Position numbers and translations under genes: made by a program
Notes under the pieces: generated by a model
The model's input: only the letters and a program-made list of their open reading frames with translations
The model's database searches: none
Told to the model about the DNA's origin: nothing
Part shown: positions 54,552-64,000 of the stretch, one piece after another
Position numbering within the stretch: the first letter of the stretch is position 1
How the letters are laid out: every line of letters begins with the position of its first letter
From: Algoriphagus alkaliphilus
Lineage (GTDB): Bacteria > Bacteroidota > Bacteroidia > Cytophagales > Cyclobacteriaceae
DNA length: 64,000 nucleotides
Reading direction: 5' to 3'
NCBI RefSeq assembly: GCF_900103735.1
Contig: NZ_FMXE01000002.1
Location: forward strand, 272,393 to 336,392

Positions 54552-55503
54552 TCAAAATCTCAATTTCCGCTTTGTAATCCAAGGGTGAACGTAGGGTTTC
54601 AGATTTTCCGGAAAACCCAACTCGAAAGGAGAAGGACCCACCCATTCGGTTTTCTTTCCGGCGATTTTGATGGTTCCATTGGAGGAGATTTCCACGGTTG
54701 TAAACAGGGGTTCCTTGAAGGGAGCCGTGTATTTGATCCATCGGAAATTTTTGTCCACTTCGGGACTGTAGCGAATGTACTCGTAATCCTCACCCAGCCA
54801 ATGATAGGCCATGGAGGTAATGGAGATATACCAGATACCTCCGATATTTTCGGCATGGGTGTGCCCGTTGAACGAAGCAATCACTTTTCTCTCAGGATGA
54901 AGTCGGTTATGCTCCTGTAGCAGGTTTTGGATTTCCTGGTAATTGTCCAGTCCGTAGGTCTCCTGATGAGTCTGGTAAATGGAAAGTCCCTGATGGGAAA
55001 ATAGGATAACCGGATATTGGGTCTTTTCCAATTCTTTCTTTAACCAGGCAAATTGCTCTGTCCGATAAATTGCTGGTAACCCTTGGCATTGGAATCTTTT
55101 TTGTCATTCCCATCCAAAACGATAAAATGGAAGCCCTTTTTATCGAAAGAATAGTAGCTTGAACTCATGTTTCGGTATTCAATCGCCCTTTCTTTGGAGG
55201 TACCACCGTCCATTTCATGGTTGCCGATGACATGGTGCTTTTCCCCGGGGAATGAATTCCAGATATCAAACGCTTTTTGATACCCTGGTTTTGGAATGCC
55301 AAAATCCCCCAATTCAATGATGAAATCGGGATTTTATTTTTTCATGGCTTCGACAAAAGTCGTCAGGCGTATTCCGAATCATGCATGGTAGGAATATGGA
55401 CATCTGTGCAAAGACCGAATTTGACGACATTGCTTTTTTGTGCCAAAACAGGGACAGAAGCTATTAATCCTGCTAAAAGCAGCAAGTATCGAAATACTTT
55501 CAT
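54552..55503 (-). pseudogene. Metallophosphoesterase gene with three disruptions
   Basis: The frame starts at ATG 55503 with a signal peptide (LLLLAGLIASVPVLAQK) and the DVHIPTMHDSEY motif (metal ligands). It then breaks at about 55371, where one C is lost after GAATAC, and meets a TAA stop a few codons later (expected CAA). It goes on in the correct frame through GDFG, GNHEMDGG, and breaks again near 55040 (QQFIGQ / EQFAWLKK). The C-terminal part NGHTHAENIG is intact. Two frameshifts and a nonsense codon make it a pseudogene unless they are sequencing errors. It follows the hydrolase gene in the same operon. Confidence 0.88.
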
Positions 55504-55532
55504 TGGAAATCAGTTAGGGGTAAAAGGGGATT

Positions 55533-56696
55533 TTATTTCAGATTGAGAAAATTGAGCACAGCTTCATCGCCTTGTAGCGCATGTACCGGAATCGGATTTT
55601 TCTGGTTAAAGACTCGAAGTTCATCTGCCGAAAGCAGCGTGACAAAGCTCTCATCAAAGCCGTCTTGATAGGGAATTCGGCCTGCATTCAGCCCCAAATA
55701 GTGACCAAAGAAATTGTAAACCGCCGCTCGTTTGTTTTTACCGTAATCATGTCGCTCACCAGCTAAATGGACATTATCGACCCGGCTTTCTGATTGGTAG
55801 GCAGCATATACTTTTTGGACATAGGGAAATTCAATTCTCGGTGTGTTTTTCGTCCAATCTCCGCCATCCGAAACCAAAAGCATGGGCCGAGGTGCTGCCA
55901 AAGCGGCAATCTCCACATTGTTGGTTTGATGGTTGGAGCTTTTGTGGATTGGCATGCCGCTTTCGCAGGTGCAGCCTCCGAAGAAATAGGCCGAGACCAT
56001 CACCACGGGAGCAGAAACCTTGATTCTAGGATCCAAAGCCGTAATCAAAATCGTCTGGGTACCTCCTCCGGATTCACCAGTCACACCAACGCGCTCAGGA
56101 TCCACATCGGGGCGGGAAATCAGGTAATCTAGTACCCGCTGGGAATTATAAGTTTGGATCGTCAGGGCAATGGGAATTTTGTGATCAACCTGCTTGGAGT
56201 CACCATAACCAATCATATCATAAGCAAATACCACAGCACCCATTCGGGCAAAGGCGGCACTTCGCTTTTGCATACTTTCTCCAAATCGCAAATCCGGTCC
56301 ATGTCCATGAACGCTGAGAATGCCTGGACTTTTCTGAAAAGGAACTGGGTTCAAAGGACGATAAAGATTCCCTGTGATGAAGAATCCAGGAAAACTCTCA
56401 ATGGCAATGTTCTCGACAATGTATCCATCCTTTTCGCGTGTGCTGTGGATGATGGGATTAAATGGAGTCGTTCGTTCTGGCATTTGCTTCAGCTTCATTC
56501 CGTCAATAATTCCTTTGCGGATCATTTCGGCCCTTCTTTCCCAATCCGCTTGACTGGACCATTCCGATGCAGTTTTTTTCATAAAAACGGCAGCCTCATC
56601 CTCTGTCCAATAGGCGCCACCGCAAAGCAAGTTTTCCTGAGCAAAAATGGCGTTGCTCAACCAGAAGAGTAAATACAAACTCATTACCTTTTTCAT
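55533..56696 (-). CDS. Secreted alpha/beta hydrolase (acetyl xylan esterase-like)
   Basis: The product (387 aa from ATG 56696) has a signal peptide (SLYLLFWLSNAIFAQ). The alpha/beta fold shows SVHGHGPDLRFG, the nucleophile elbow VTGESGGGTQT, and a C-terminal HDYGKN triad part. Such enzymes remove acetyl groups from polysaccharides. It starts 17 bp after the sulfatase gene and is in one operon with it. Confidence 0.85.
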   Translation of the reverse strand: MKKVMSLYLLFWLSNAIFAQENLLCGGAYWTEDEAAVFMKKTASEWSSQADWERRAEMIRKGIIDGMKLKQMPERTTPFNPIIHSTREKDGYIVENIAIESFPGFFITGNLYRPLNPVPFQKSPGILSVHGHGPDLRFGESMQKRSAAFARMGAVVFAYDMIGYGDSKQVDHKIPIALTIQTYNSQRVLDYLISRPDVDPERVGVTGESGGGTQTILITALDPRIKVSAPVVMVSAYFFGGCTCESGMPIHKSSNHQTNNVEIAALAAPRPMLLVSDGGDWTKNTPRIEFPYVQKVYAAYQSESRVDNVHLAGERHDYGKNKRAAVYNFFGHYLGLNAGRIPYQDGFDESFVTLLSADELRVFNQKNPIPVHALQGDEAVLNFLNLK

Positions 56697-56713
56697 AAAT
56701 ACGGTCGTCAAAA

Positions 56714-57706
56714 TCATTTCAGGATTTGTGCATTTTCACTTGGTTCAAAGCCGATCCGATGAGCATTCACATAGAGCGAATCTCCGGGATTACCTTCAAA
56801 AGGTTCCAGGTAAACTTTCCAACCTACATTTTTTGATTTTCTGTAAGCAATAGAAGCACTTGATGTGGCTGAGTTCAGCTTGACTTTTCCATTCTCCAAC
56901 TTTACCTCTGGGGAAAGGGTAATTGGGGGTTCATCCTTCCCACCCCACCAGTTTCTGACCATTTCCATTTCGTTCAGGGCACCCAAATCTCCAAATTCCG
57001 CAATCCAATCTTCATGTGCTTTTCGAAGCTCGGCCAACACACTTCGGGTCACAGAATCATCCGGATAAACAGGAGGAACCTTAACAATTTTGGGATCCAC
57101 AAGCAGTTCCTCTTTTTCTCGCATCCAAACTTGGGATTCGTGACTGATTGTGAAATTGAAAATGGCGAAAAATGGCTGATTTGGATCGGGTCGGTTACGA
57201 TAATGAGCTTTGGGACTGCTTTCGTCCCACATCGTTACCGGACTTTTAAAATGATAATCTTCTTTGGAATTGTTGCTTGTAAAATACCCGTCCATCCGAA
57301 GCAGCTCGGGATAGGTTTTCATACCCTCAGGAAGAACAGTAGAATATCCTTTGAATCCGGTTGGATAAGCATCACCTGCGGCTGCTGATGGGGCAAGTGT
57401 TCGCATGTGCATGGCGCCGATGGAAGTTTGATACGCTCCTGTGATCAGTGTCGCGCGGCTTGGTGCACATACTCCCGCTGTTGCAAAAACCTGATTGTAC
57501 TGCACTGATTCAGCCGCTAGGGCATTCAAAAATGGAGTTTTCCCACCAGTGCCTCCATAGGTTTTCAGATGCTCAGGAGAGAGATCTTCACATACGATCC
57601 ATACTATATTGGGCTTTTCCGGATATTGGGATTGATTGATTTTCGGAGTTTCATTTTTGCAGGCAAAAAGCAGGAAAACGAACAGGGGAAAGAGTCGAAT
57701 CTTCAT
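56714..57706 (-). CDS. Sulfatase with an internal deletion, probably inactive
   Basis: The product (330 aa, lipoprotein signal LFPLFVFLLFAC) has the N-terminal sulfatase part: metal-binding ENxx-like IVCEDLSPEH and the formylglycine site CAPSR (VFATAGVCAPSRATLITG). After about residue 222 (PDDSVTRSVL) it jumps directly to the usual C-terminal end (ELRKAHEDWIAEFGDLG). Family members are 450-550 aa. The missing middle would carry the SDHG metal ligand and catalytic His/Lys residues. The reading frame is preserved, so this is a short in-frame deletion. The gene heads the decaying operon. Confidence 0.75.
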   Translation of the reverse strand: MKIRLFPLFVFLLFACKNETPKINQSQYPEKPNIVWIVCEDLSPEHLKTYGGTGGKTPFLNALAAESVQYNQVFATAGVCAPSRATLITGAYQTSIGAMHMRTLAPSAAAGDAYPTGFKGYSTVLPEGMKTYPELLRMDGYFTSNNSKEDYHFKSPVTMWDESSPKAHYRNRPDPNQPFFAIFNFTISHESQVWMREKEELLVDPKIVKVPPVYPDDSVTRSVLAELRKAHEDWIAEFGDLGALNEMEMVRNWWGGKDEPPITLSPEVKLENGKVKLNSATSSASIAYRKSKNVGWKVYLEPFEGNPGDSLYVNAHRIGFEPSENAQILK

Positions 57707-57718
57707 AGGTTGGGGCAT

Positions 57719-58028
57719 TATTGGTTTTTAAAAGATAGGATTTTATTTAAAAAAATCTGTCCTATTGGGTCATGGTAATACCTACTTCTTCCATCTTTCC
57801 TTGTGACATAAAAAAATAGTCGGTAGGTTCTGACTATTGATAATAAGATCATGGGCAGCTCAAAAAAGAGGTATAACGTCAAAGCCAAATTCTCTGCTAA
57901 TCGGCCAAATAAAATTGGACAAAAACTAAAATTTCAGAAAATGGAACTGATTTTCAGGTAAATCTGTCATTACTTAGCTTGTGTACTTTTCTGTAAGCAT
58001 AGTCTTAGATATTTTAAATTAGTAATGA
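57719..58028. other. Spacer with a possible 36-aa ORF
   Basis: These 310 bp carry no clear terminator or promoter. A 36-aa basic ORF runs from ATG 57851 to TAA 57961 (MGSSKKRYNVKAKFSANRPN start). It has no good ribosome site and is AT-rich, so I rate it as unproven. Confidence 0.3.
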
Positions 58029-58604
58029 ATGAAAAAAATAGGCGTTTTAGGCTCGGGAGTTGTAGGAAGAACTTTGGCCGACGGATTTGTAAAGCGGGGC
58101 TTTGAGGTCATGCTGGGTACTGGAAATCCAAACAAACTTTCTGATTGGCAGTCTGGGGCAAATGGGAAAGTAGGTAGCTTTGAAAAAGCAGCTGACTTTG
58201 GAGACTTGATCATCCTTGCTGTCAAGGGAACCGCTGCCCTTAAAATCGCCGAGCAGGTAAAAGTCGGGATTAGCGACAAGACAGTTCTGGATGTCTGTAA
58301 CCCAATTGCTGACGAATCTCCTAAAGATGGCGTTCGAAAATTTTTTACCACAGAAGAATCCCTGATGGAAATGCTTCAAAATCTTGTTCCTGAGGCCCAT
58401 TTTGTAAAAGCTTTCAATTATATAGACAGTAAGGCGATGATAAATTCAGCCAAATCAAAGGCCCAGATTATGAATATTTGTGGCAACGAAGACGTGGCAA
58501 AAACAGAAGCTAAAGAAGTTTTGGCATTATTTGGATTTAAGCCAAAAGACATGGGAAAGGCTGAAGCGGCAAGAGAAATCGAGCTAATGGCTATTTCCCT
58601 TTAA
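58029..58604 (+). CDS. NADP/F420-type oxidoreductase
   Basis: The 191-aa product has an N-terminal Rossmann motif (KKIGVLGSGVVGRTLADGF) and the short NADPH-F420 reductase-like C-terminus (FVKAFNYIDSKAMIN, GNEDVAKTEAKEVL). It lacks the helical domain of larger dehydrogenases. It probably reduces a flavin or deazaflavin. A strong terminator follows at 58631. Confidence 0.85.
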   Translation: MKKIGVLGSGVVGRTLADGFVKRGFEVMLGTGNPNKLSDWQSGANGKVGSFEKAADFGDLIILAVKGTAALKIAEQVKVGISDKTVLDVCNPIADESPKDGVRKFFTTEESLMEMLQNLVPEAHFVKAFNYIDSKAMINSAKSKAQIMNICGNEDVAKTEAKEVLALFGFKPKDMGKAEAAREIELMAISL

Positions 58605-58630
58605 TTGCTAAGCAATAAGACTCAGTCCCA

Positions 58631-58664
58631 AATATCCAGATCATAACGGTCTGGATATTTTTTT
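58631..58664 (+). terminator. Rho-independent terminator
   Basis: AATATCCAGA (58631-58640) and TCTGGATATT (58650-58659) are perfect inverted repeats followed by a T-run. It terminates the F420-type reductase gene. Confidence 0.9.
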
Positions 58665-58814
58665 CAGGACTTTGAAAAATTCAATCATTCAGACCTGGCT
58701 TGGGAGAATTTGGGGTATTGTAACTTTTCAAATGGCATATAATTTTTAATGTTAGCTTTGGAACTTGATTCTTAATAAGGCCGCATATACCCCTGAAATC
58801 CCTTTCTCAAAGCT

Positions 58815-59771
58815 ATGATTATACAGCTTATATTACTTGTCGTTGGATTGGTACTTTTGGTCAAAGGAGCGGATTGGCTCGTAGATGGTGCCTCAGTCCT
58901 AGCAAAGAAAAACAACATCTCCGATCTCGCAATCGGACTTACTATTGTGGCTTTTGGTACCTCAGCACCGGAATTGGTTGTGAATGCCGTTGCCGCATCA
59001 GGCAATTATCCGGATATCGTTTTTGGAAATGTCATCGGCTCTAATAATTTCAACCTGTTTGCCATTCTTGGAATAGCGGGATTGATCACACCCTTGGCTG
59101 TTCAATCGAGTACGGTATGGAAAGAAATCCCATTCTCTCTGGTAGCTGCTCTTGTATTGTTGGTTTTGGCAAATAATTATTTATTTTCTGAACCCACTCA
59201 TCTCTCGAGATATGATGGCTTTATTTTATTGGGCTTATTTGCTGCATTCCTGTATTACGTAGCCACCCAGCTCAAAGCTGACCCATTGGTGGAAGGGGTG
59301 GAAAACAAGGATTATTCCACAGGAAAGATCTGGTTTTTAATCCTAATCGGTCTAACAGGCTTAGTTGGTGGCGGTAAACTGGTCGTAGACAATGCTGTTT
59401 GGATAGCTCAAGCACTGGGAGTAAGTGAAAAAATAATTGGTCTCACCATTATTGCAGCGGGGACATCACTTCCTGAATTGGCCACTTCTGTGGTTGCAGC
59501 GATGAAGAAGAATGCGGACATTGCCATCGGGAATATTGTGGGATCCAATATCTTCAACATTCTTTTGGTGTTGGGGGTTAGTGCACTTGTTCGCCCACTT
59601 GACTTCAATCCTGCCTTCAACACAGACATTTATTTGCTTTCTGCAGGAACATCTTTTTTATTCATTTCCATGTTTATTGGAAAAAAATACCGGCTGGACA
59701 GATGGCAAGCTGCTTTGCTATTGATGATATTTGCATCGTACACCACGTATTTAGTCATGCTTGAGCTTTGA
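58815..59771 (+). CDS. Calcium/sodium antiporter (CaCA family)
   Basis: The 318-aa protein has two alpha-repeats with the ion-binding signatures AFGTSAPELVVNAVAASG...GNVIGSNNFN and AAGTSLPELATSVVAAMKKN...GNIVGSNIFN. About ten membrane helices are visible. It probably exchanges Ca2+ with Na+ at the inner membrane. Confidence 0.95.
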   Translation: MIIQLILLVVGLVLLVKGADWLVDGASVLAKKNNISDLAIGLTIVAFGTSAPELVVNAVAASGNYPDIVFGNVIGSNNFNLFAILGIAGLITPLAVQSSTVWKEIPFSLVAALVLLVLANNYLFSEPTHLSRYDGFILLGLFAAFLYYVATQLKADPLVEGVENKDYSTGKIWFLILIGLTGLVGGGKLVVDNAVWIAQALGVSEKIIGLTIIAAGTSLPELATSVVAAMKKNADIAIGNIVGSNIFNILLVLGVSALVRPLDFNPAFNTDIYLLSAGTSFLFISMFIGKKYRLDRWQAALLLMIFASYTTYLVMLEL

Positions 59772-59793
59772 TCTTCTTGGGGGTTCCTCTTGC

Positions 59794-59825
59794 AAAGGGT
59801 TTCTGAATAAGAACCCTTTTTTTTT
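59794..59825 (+). terminator. Rho-independent terminator
   Basis: AAAGGGTT and AACCCTTT form a stem around TCTGAATAAG and are followed by a T9 run. It terminates the antiporter gene. Confidence 0.9.
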
Positions 59826-59924
59826 GCCATTTGTAAAAATTAGAATGCTCCAGTCTAGGTTTCGTTCTAAATTTCATCCAGTTAATTCGAGATTATTTTT
59901 GGATTAGCGAAGAGACCCAAACCA

Positions 59925-62318
59925 ATGAAGCCTATTTTGCCCAAAAACCTATTGGTTATTCCGATTTTAGTATTGGGAATGATCACCATCCACTCTTTTG
60001 CGCAGCAAAACCGGGGTATGATCCGAGGAACCATCGTTGAAAGATCGAGTGCGGAGCCCCTTCCCTTTACCACAATTGGTGTTTATACTGAGAAGGACAG
60101 TCTCATCGGTGGAGGCATCTCTGATGAAAACGGAAAATACTCGATCGATCTTCCCTTTGGAAAATTCTATGCCTTGATAGAGTTTATGGGCTTTGAGGCT
60201 CAAAAAACCAATTATTTCTCTCTTACGAGGGAAAATCAAAATTTGGATCTTGGCGAAATTGGACTTTCGCCTACAGCTTCTGATCTCAGTGAAGTCGTGG
60301 TCCAGGGAGAAAAAACTATCATGGAGCTTTCGCTCGACAAGCGAGTCTTCAATGTTGGAAAGGATCTGGCAAATGCCGGTGGGAATGCCTCTGATATTTT
60401 GATGAACCTACCTTCGGTCGCGGTAGATCCTGATGGAAATGTCCGGCTTCGGGGCTCGGCAAATGTGCGGATCCTGATCGATGGAAAACCTTCGGGTTTG
60501 GTCAGTTTCAAGGGAAGCAGTGGACTGCAGCAGCTTCCCGCCAATATGGTGGATCGGGTGGAAGTCATCACCAATCCATCCGCCCGTTACGAAGCAGAAG
60601 GAATGGCAGGTGTGATCAATATCATTTTAAAAAAAGACAGCAAGCAGGGGTTCAATGGGTCTTTTGAACTAATTGCGGGCTACCCGGTCAATACCGGTTT
60701 TACTACTAATCTGAATTATCGGCACAACCGGATCAACTGGTTTATCAATTATGGACTTTCATACCGGCAGACACCCGGGATTAGCGAACTTTATCAGGAG
60801 GTGTATAATGAGGATGGCACGACTTCCATCCTGAGCCAAAACAATTCATCGACGGTCACCGGACTAAATAACAACCTTCGTGGCGGATTGGATTATTACT
60901 TCAACGAGAACAGCATCCTGACTGGCTCTTATCTTTGGAGAAGAAGCGATGTAAGAAGGATAACAGATATCCGATACGAGGATTATCTGAATAGTTTTGA
61001 CGATTACCTGGGGTATTCGCTTCGAAGACAAGATGAAACAGAGGCAGAGCCTAACAAGGAGGCAATTATTAACTATAAGCGAACTTTTGCCGAAAAAGGG
61101 CATGAGTTTATAGCATCATTTACCTATCTCAATTATTGGGAGCGATCCGATCAGCTTTTTACTGAAAATGCTTTTTCTATTCAAAGAGTGATAATTCCAG
61201 AAGGGGTGCTGGTACAGACCTCACTCAATGACGAATCCGAAAATCAGTATTTACTTCAGATGGACTATGTGAAACCATTTGCTGCCAAAGGGAAATTTGA
61301 GTCAGGAATTCGAACGAGTTTTCGCGAAATGGAAAACGATTACTTGGTTCAGGAACTAAATGAGTCAGGAGATTTTGTGACACTTCCCGGGCTGGACAAT
61401 ATCTTTCTCTACAATGAAAATATCCTCGCTGCATATGGGATCGTGGGGAATGAAACCGGAAAATGGAGCTATCAGGGAGGACTGCGGGCAGAATATACCG
61501 ATGTGGAAACAATCTTGGTTGAAACCAATGAAAGCAATCCACGGGACTATACGAATCTCTTTCCATCTGCACATTTAACTTACAATGTGACAAAAGAAAA
61601 TGCCTTCCAACTTAGCTATTCCAAGCGGGTCAGAAGACCGGTCTACAATGATCTGAGTCCTTATGTAACCTTCTCCGACCAACGAAATTTCTTCAGTGGA
61701 AATCCCGATTTGGATCCAGAATTCACCGATGCTTTTGAATTGGGTCACATCAAGTATTTTGAAAAAGCGACTTTATTTTCCACAGTTTATTTCAGAAATA
61801 CTGTCGAAAAAATCGAACGGATCAGGCAAGTTCAGGACGATGGATTTTCAGTAACTGCTCCGGTTAATTTAGCTGGTGAGAAGTCCTACGGATTTGAATT
61901 CAGCGGGGATTATCGGGTGAAAGACTGGTGGAAACTGGATTTCAATGCCAATTTTTTTCACGCAAGAATTGACGCCAGCAATATCGGGCGTACTGACCTG
62001 ATTAAAACCTACTCCTGGCTTTTCCGTCAGACTTCCCGGTTTAGCTTTGGAGAAGGATGGGATGTTCAGGCCCGGGCAAATTATGAAGCAAGACAGAAAA
62101 CAGCTCAAGGCATCAGAAAGGGCATTTTCTTCATGGACCTCTCTGCAAGCAAACGAATTCTTCAAGACCGCGGAACTCTGGTACTGAATGTGACGGATGT
62201 GTTCAATACCAGAATCAACCGGGAAATCATCGAGGGATTCAACTTCTTCACCGATCGAGAGTCTCAGATGATCCGAAGACAAACAAACCTTACCTTCGCC
62301 TACCGAATCAAGCAATAA
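59925..62318 (+). CDS. Outer-membrane receptor with carboxypeptidase-like domain (OMP_b-brl_3 type)
   Basis: The 797-aa product has a signal peptide (LLVIPILVLGMITIHSFAQ), a carboxypeptidase-regulatory-like domain (GTIVERSSAEPLPFTTIGVY, up to about 110), and a plug domain with NVRLRGSANVRILIDGKPSG and VEVITNPSARYEAEGMAGVI. A C-terminal beta-barrel of the outer-membrane-beta-barrel family 3 kind follows. It is a TonB-receptor-like protein of unknown ligand. Its barrel end ...TFAYRIKQ lacks the classic final Phe. Confidence 0.9.
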   Translation: MKPILPKNLLVIPILVLGMITIHSFAQQNRGMIRGTIVERSSAEPLPFTTIGVYTEKDSLIGGGISDENGKYSIDLPFGKFYALIEFMGFEAQKTNYFSLTRENQNLDLGEIGLSPTASDLSEVVVQGEKTIMELSLDKRVFNVGKDLANAGGNASDILMNLPSVAVDPDGNVRLRGSANVRILIDGKPSGLVSFKGSSGLQQLPANMVDRVEVITNPSARYEAEGMAGVINIILKKDSKQGFNGSFELIAGYPVNTGFTTNLNYRHNRINWFINYGLSYRQTPGISELYQEVYNEDGTTSILSQNNSSTVTGLNNNLRGGLDYYFNENSILTGSYLWRRSDVRRITDIRYEDYLNSFDDYLGYSLRRQDETEAEPNKEAIINYKRTFAEKGHEFIASFTYLNYWERSDQLFTENAFSIQRVIIPEGVLVQTSLNDESENQYLLQMDYVKPFAAKGKFESGIRTSFREMENDYLVQELNESGDFVTLPGLDNIFLYNENILAAYGIVGNETGKWSYQGGLRAEYTDVETILVETNESNPRDYTNLFPSAHLTYNVTKENAFQLSYSKRVRRPVYNDLSPYVTFSDQRNFFSGNPDLDPEFTDAFELGHIKYFEKATLFSTVYFRNTVEKIERIRQVQDDGFSVTAPVNLAGEKSYGFEFSGDYRVKDWWKLDFNANFFHARIDASNIGRTDLIKTYSWLFRQTSRFSFGEGWDVQARANYEARQKTAQGIRKGIFFMDLSASKRILQDRGTLVLNVTDVFNTRINREIIEGFNFFTDRESQMIRRQTNLTFAYRIKQ

Positions 62319-62385
62319 ACCTGTATTTGAACCTGCGGAAAACTTTGGCACCCTGTTTTCTCAAGGTTTTTATTTAACCGCTACC

Positions 62386-64000
62386 ATGCGTTTACTACTT
62401 CCATTTCTACTGTTTAGTCTTGGCTTGACAGCTTCTTCATTTGCCCAAAAAATCAATGCGGATTACCGGCTTGCCATTCAAAAAGCAAGTTCAGCCATAA
62501 TCATTGATGGAATTTTGGATGAAAAAGCCTGGGAGGATGCGGCCGTCGCTACGGATTTTTTCATGATTACGCCGATGGACACGAGCTTTGCCCAGGTTAG
62601 GACGGACGTGAGAATGAGTTACGATGACGAGCATTTGTATCTGATCGTAGTCAATCACCATGCACTTGAAGGCCCCTATATGGTCGAGTCACTGAGAAGA
62701 GATTTCAGTTTTGGAAAAAACGATAACTTTCTCCTTTTTATGGACCCTTTTGATGACATGACCAATGGGTTTTCGTTTGGGGCGAATGCCGCAGGAGCGC
62801 AGTGGGACGGTCAAATGTTCAATGGCGGAAGTGTGGATCTCAGTTGGGACAACAAGTGGGTGTCCAAAGTCAAAAATTACGAGGATAAGTGGGTTTTTGA
62901 GGCAGCAATTCCTTTCAAATCAATTCGCTATAAAAAAGGCATTTCTGAATGGGGAATCAATTTCAGCCGACTTGACTTGAAAACGACCGAAAAGTCAGGT
63001 TGGGCACCGGTTCCCAGGCAGTTTCCTTCTGCTTCGCTGGCTTACACCGGCACACTCGTTTGGGATAATCCGCCCCCGGATGCGGGTTCAAATATTTCCA
63101 TCATACCTTATGCATTGGGCGGTGTAAGCAAAGACTTTCAAAACGAAGGCGGAAACGTCTATCGAAAGGAAGTGGGAATCGATGCCAAGATCTCCCTGAC
63201 TTCCTCGCTCAACTTGGACCTGACTGTAAATCCGGATTTTTCTCAGGTGGAGGTTGATCGTCAGGTGACCAATCTGGATCGCTTTGAACTCTTTTTTCCG
63301 GAGCGCAGGCAGTTCTTTCTGGAAAATGGAGATTTGTTTGCAGGTTTTGGATACAGTACGATCAGGCCGTTTTTTTCCCGGAGAATTGGACTCGAAGCCC
63401 CCATTCAGTTTGGGGCGAGAATGAGTGGCAAAATCAACAAAAACTGGAGAATGGGTGCAATGAACATGCAGACCGGAGAAGTTGAAGAAAGAGCCTTGCC
63501 ATCACAAAACTTTACGGTAATGGCCCTGCAACGACAAGTTGGAGCCCGATCAAACATCGGAGCAATCTTCGTCAACAAACAGTCACTGAACTACAATCCC
63601 GACCCTGAGACAGAGCAGCCAATTTATTCGCAATTCAATCGAAATGCAGGCCTGGAATACAACCTCGCTTCTGCCAACAATCTCTGGACTGGAAAGGCTA
63701 TGGTCTTGCAATCCTTTGGTCCGAATAATATCGGGAATGGTCTGGTCCATGCCGCCAATCTCCGATTTTCCAGCGGAAATCTGACTTGGAATTGGCAGCA
63801 CGAGTACGTATCCGAAAATTATACCGCTGAGGTGGGTTTTGTCCCGCGAAATGGATTTTACCGTATCAATCCGATGCTCGGATATCGCTGGTTTCCAAAA
63901 AGTCAAAAAATTCTAAGTCACGGACCTGACTTCAACACGTCCTTGTTTTTTAATATGGGGGGAGAAAAAACTGACAATACCAGCTATATAGCTTACAATG
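62386..64000 (+). CDS. DUF5916/CBM9-like exported protein (partial, runs off the window)
   Basis: The open frame starts at ATG 62386 with a signal peptide (LLPFLLFSLGLTASSFAQ) and runs to the window end without a stop (538 codons). The N-terminal part resembles carbohydrate-binding family 9 (IIDGILDEKAWEDAAVATDF), followed by a DUF5916-type region (LTVNPDFSQVEVDRQVTNLD, FFPERRQFFLENGDLF). Such proteins make a large outer-membrane barrel. Their role is unknown. The end lies beyond 64000. Confidence 0.88.
   Translation, partial: MRLLLPFLLFSLGLTASSFAQKINADYRLAIQKASSAIIIDGILDEKAWEDAAVATDFFMITPMDTSFAQVRTDVRMSYDDEHLYLIVVNHHALEGPYMVESLRRDFSFGKNDNFLLFMDPFDDMTNGFSFGANAAGAQWDGQMFNGGSVDLSWDNKWVSKVKNYEDKWVFEAAIPFKSIRYKKGISEWGINFSRLDLKTTEKSGWAPVPRQFPSASLAYTGTLVWDNPPPDAGSNISIIPYALGGVSKDFQNEGGNVYRKEVGIDAKISLTSSLNLDLTVNPDFSQVEVDRQVTNLDRFELFFPERRQFFLENGDLFAGFGYSTIRPFFSRRIGLEAPIQFGARMSGKINKNWRMGAMNMQTGEVEERALPSQNFTVMALQRQVGARSNIGAIFVNKQSLNYNPDPETEQPIYSQFNRNAGLEYNLASANNLWTGKAMVLQSFGPNNIGNGLVHAANLRFSSGNLTWNWQHEYVSENYTAEVGFVPRNGFYRINPMLGYRWFPKSQKILSHGPDFNTSLFFNMGGEKTDNTSYIAYN

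Noticed and set aside
54528..54920. A 130-aa frame on the plus strand opposite the phosphoesterase
   Set aside because: It is the antisense shadow of the pseudogene, which has clear metallophosphoesterase motifs on the other strand.
57851..57961. A 36-aa basic peptide gene
   Set aside because: There is no ribosome-binding site and no known family. I list it only as possible within the spacer entry.

Overview
This window is bacterial and almost certainly from the phylum Bacteroidota, most like Cytophagales/Cyclobacteriaceae (Algoriphagus-like; the genus is inference). The evidence is the -33 TTG / -7 TAnnTTTG promoter ahead of the tRNAs, weak Shine-Dalgarno usage, a TonB-receptor-type barrel with a carboxypeptidase-like N-terminal domain, a DUF5916-type protein, a long SecA without the C-terminal zinc motif, and many signal-peptide and lipoprotein enzymes.

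Left chromosomal part (1-9295): housekeeping genes (ComF-like phosphoribosyltransferase, DinB/YfiT-like protein, SDR, PaaI thioesterase, TrmH methyltransferase, mutS, a PAS-LuxR regulator), then tRNA-Gly(GCC) and tRNA-Leu(UAA).

Mobile part (9237-38055): a 28.8 kb integrated element has used the 3' end of tRNA-Leu. A 59-bp direct repeat of that end lies at both borders, and a tyrosine integrase sits just inside the right border. The left half encodes transfer functions: a MobF-type relaxase-helicase, a coupling-protein ATPase without its own membrane anchor, and a neighbouring membrane protein. No mating-pore genes are present, so I read it as an integrative mobilizable element rather than a self-transmissible ICE. 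It also carries ArdC, a Toprim primase, excisionase-like HTH proteins, a TrlF-type PHP-ATPase, an AbiEi-like protein, and a tightly coupled five-gene operon: type I restriction-modification (hsdM-hsdS-hsdR), a 359-aa HTH protein and a Doc/Fic toxin-like protein. A second, P4-like integrase at 31-32.4 kb lies beside a 47-bp remnant of the 3' half of tRNA-fMet, a scar of a second element. An IS1595-family insertion with a perfect 8-bp target duplication splits a GNAT-like membrane protein gene.

Right chromosomal part (38056-64000): MazG-like pyrophosphohydrolase, lipoprotein, Tat/lipoprotein-type superoxide dismutase, dapF, secA, SPOR lipoprotein, M20 peptidases, S1/P1 nuclease, response regulator, a 650-bp three-copy palindrome-rich repeat, GH13 enzyme, Fic protein with twin operator-like sites, GH25 lysozyme, a decaying sulfatase-hydrolase-phosphoesterase operon, F420-type reductase, Ca/Na antiporter, outer-membrane receptor, and a DUF5916 protein running off the end.

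The strongest candidates for little-described biology are the RM-HTH-Doc operon, the MobF plus split coupling-protein transfer module, and the 11-bp iterated repeats at both attachment sites that echo the tRNA 3' ends.
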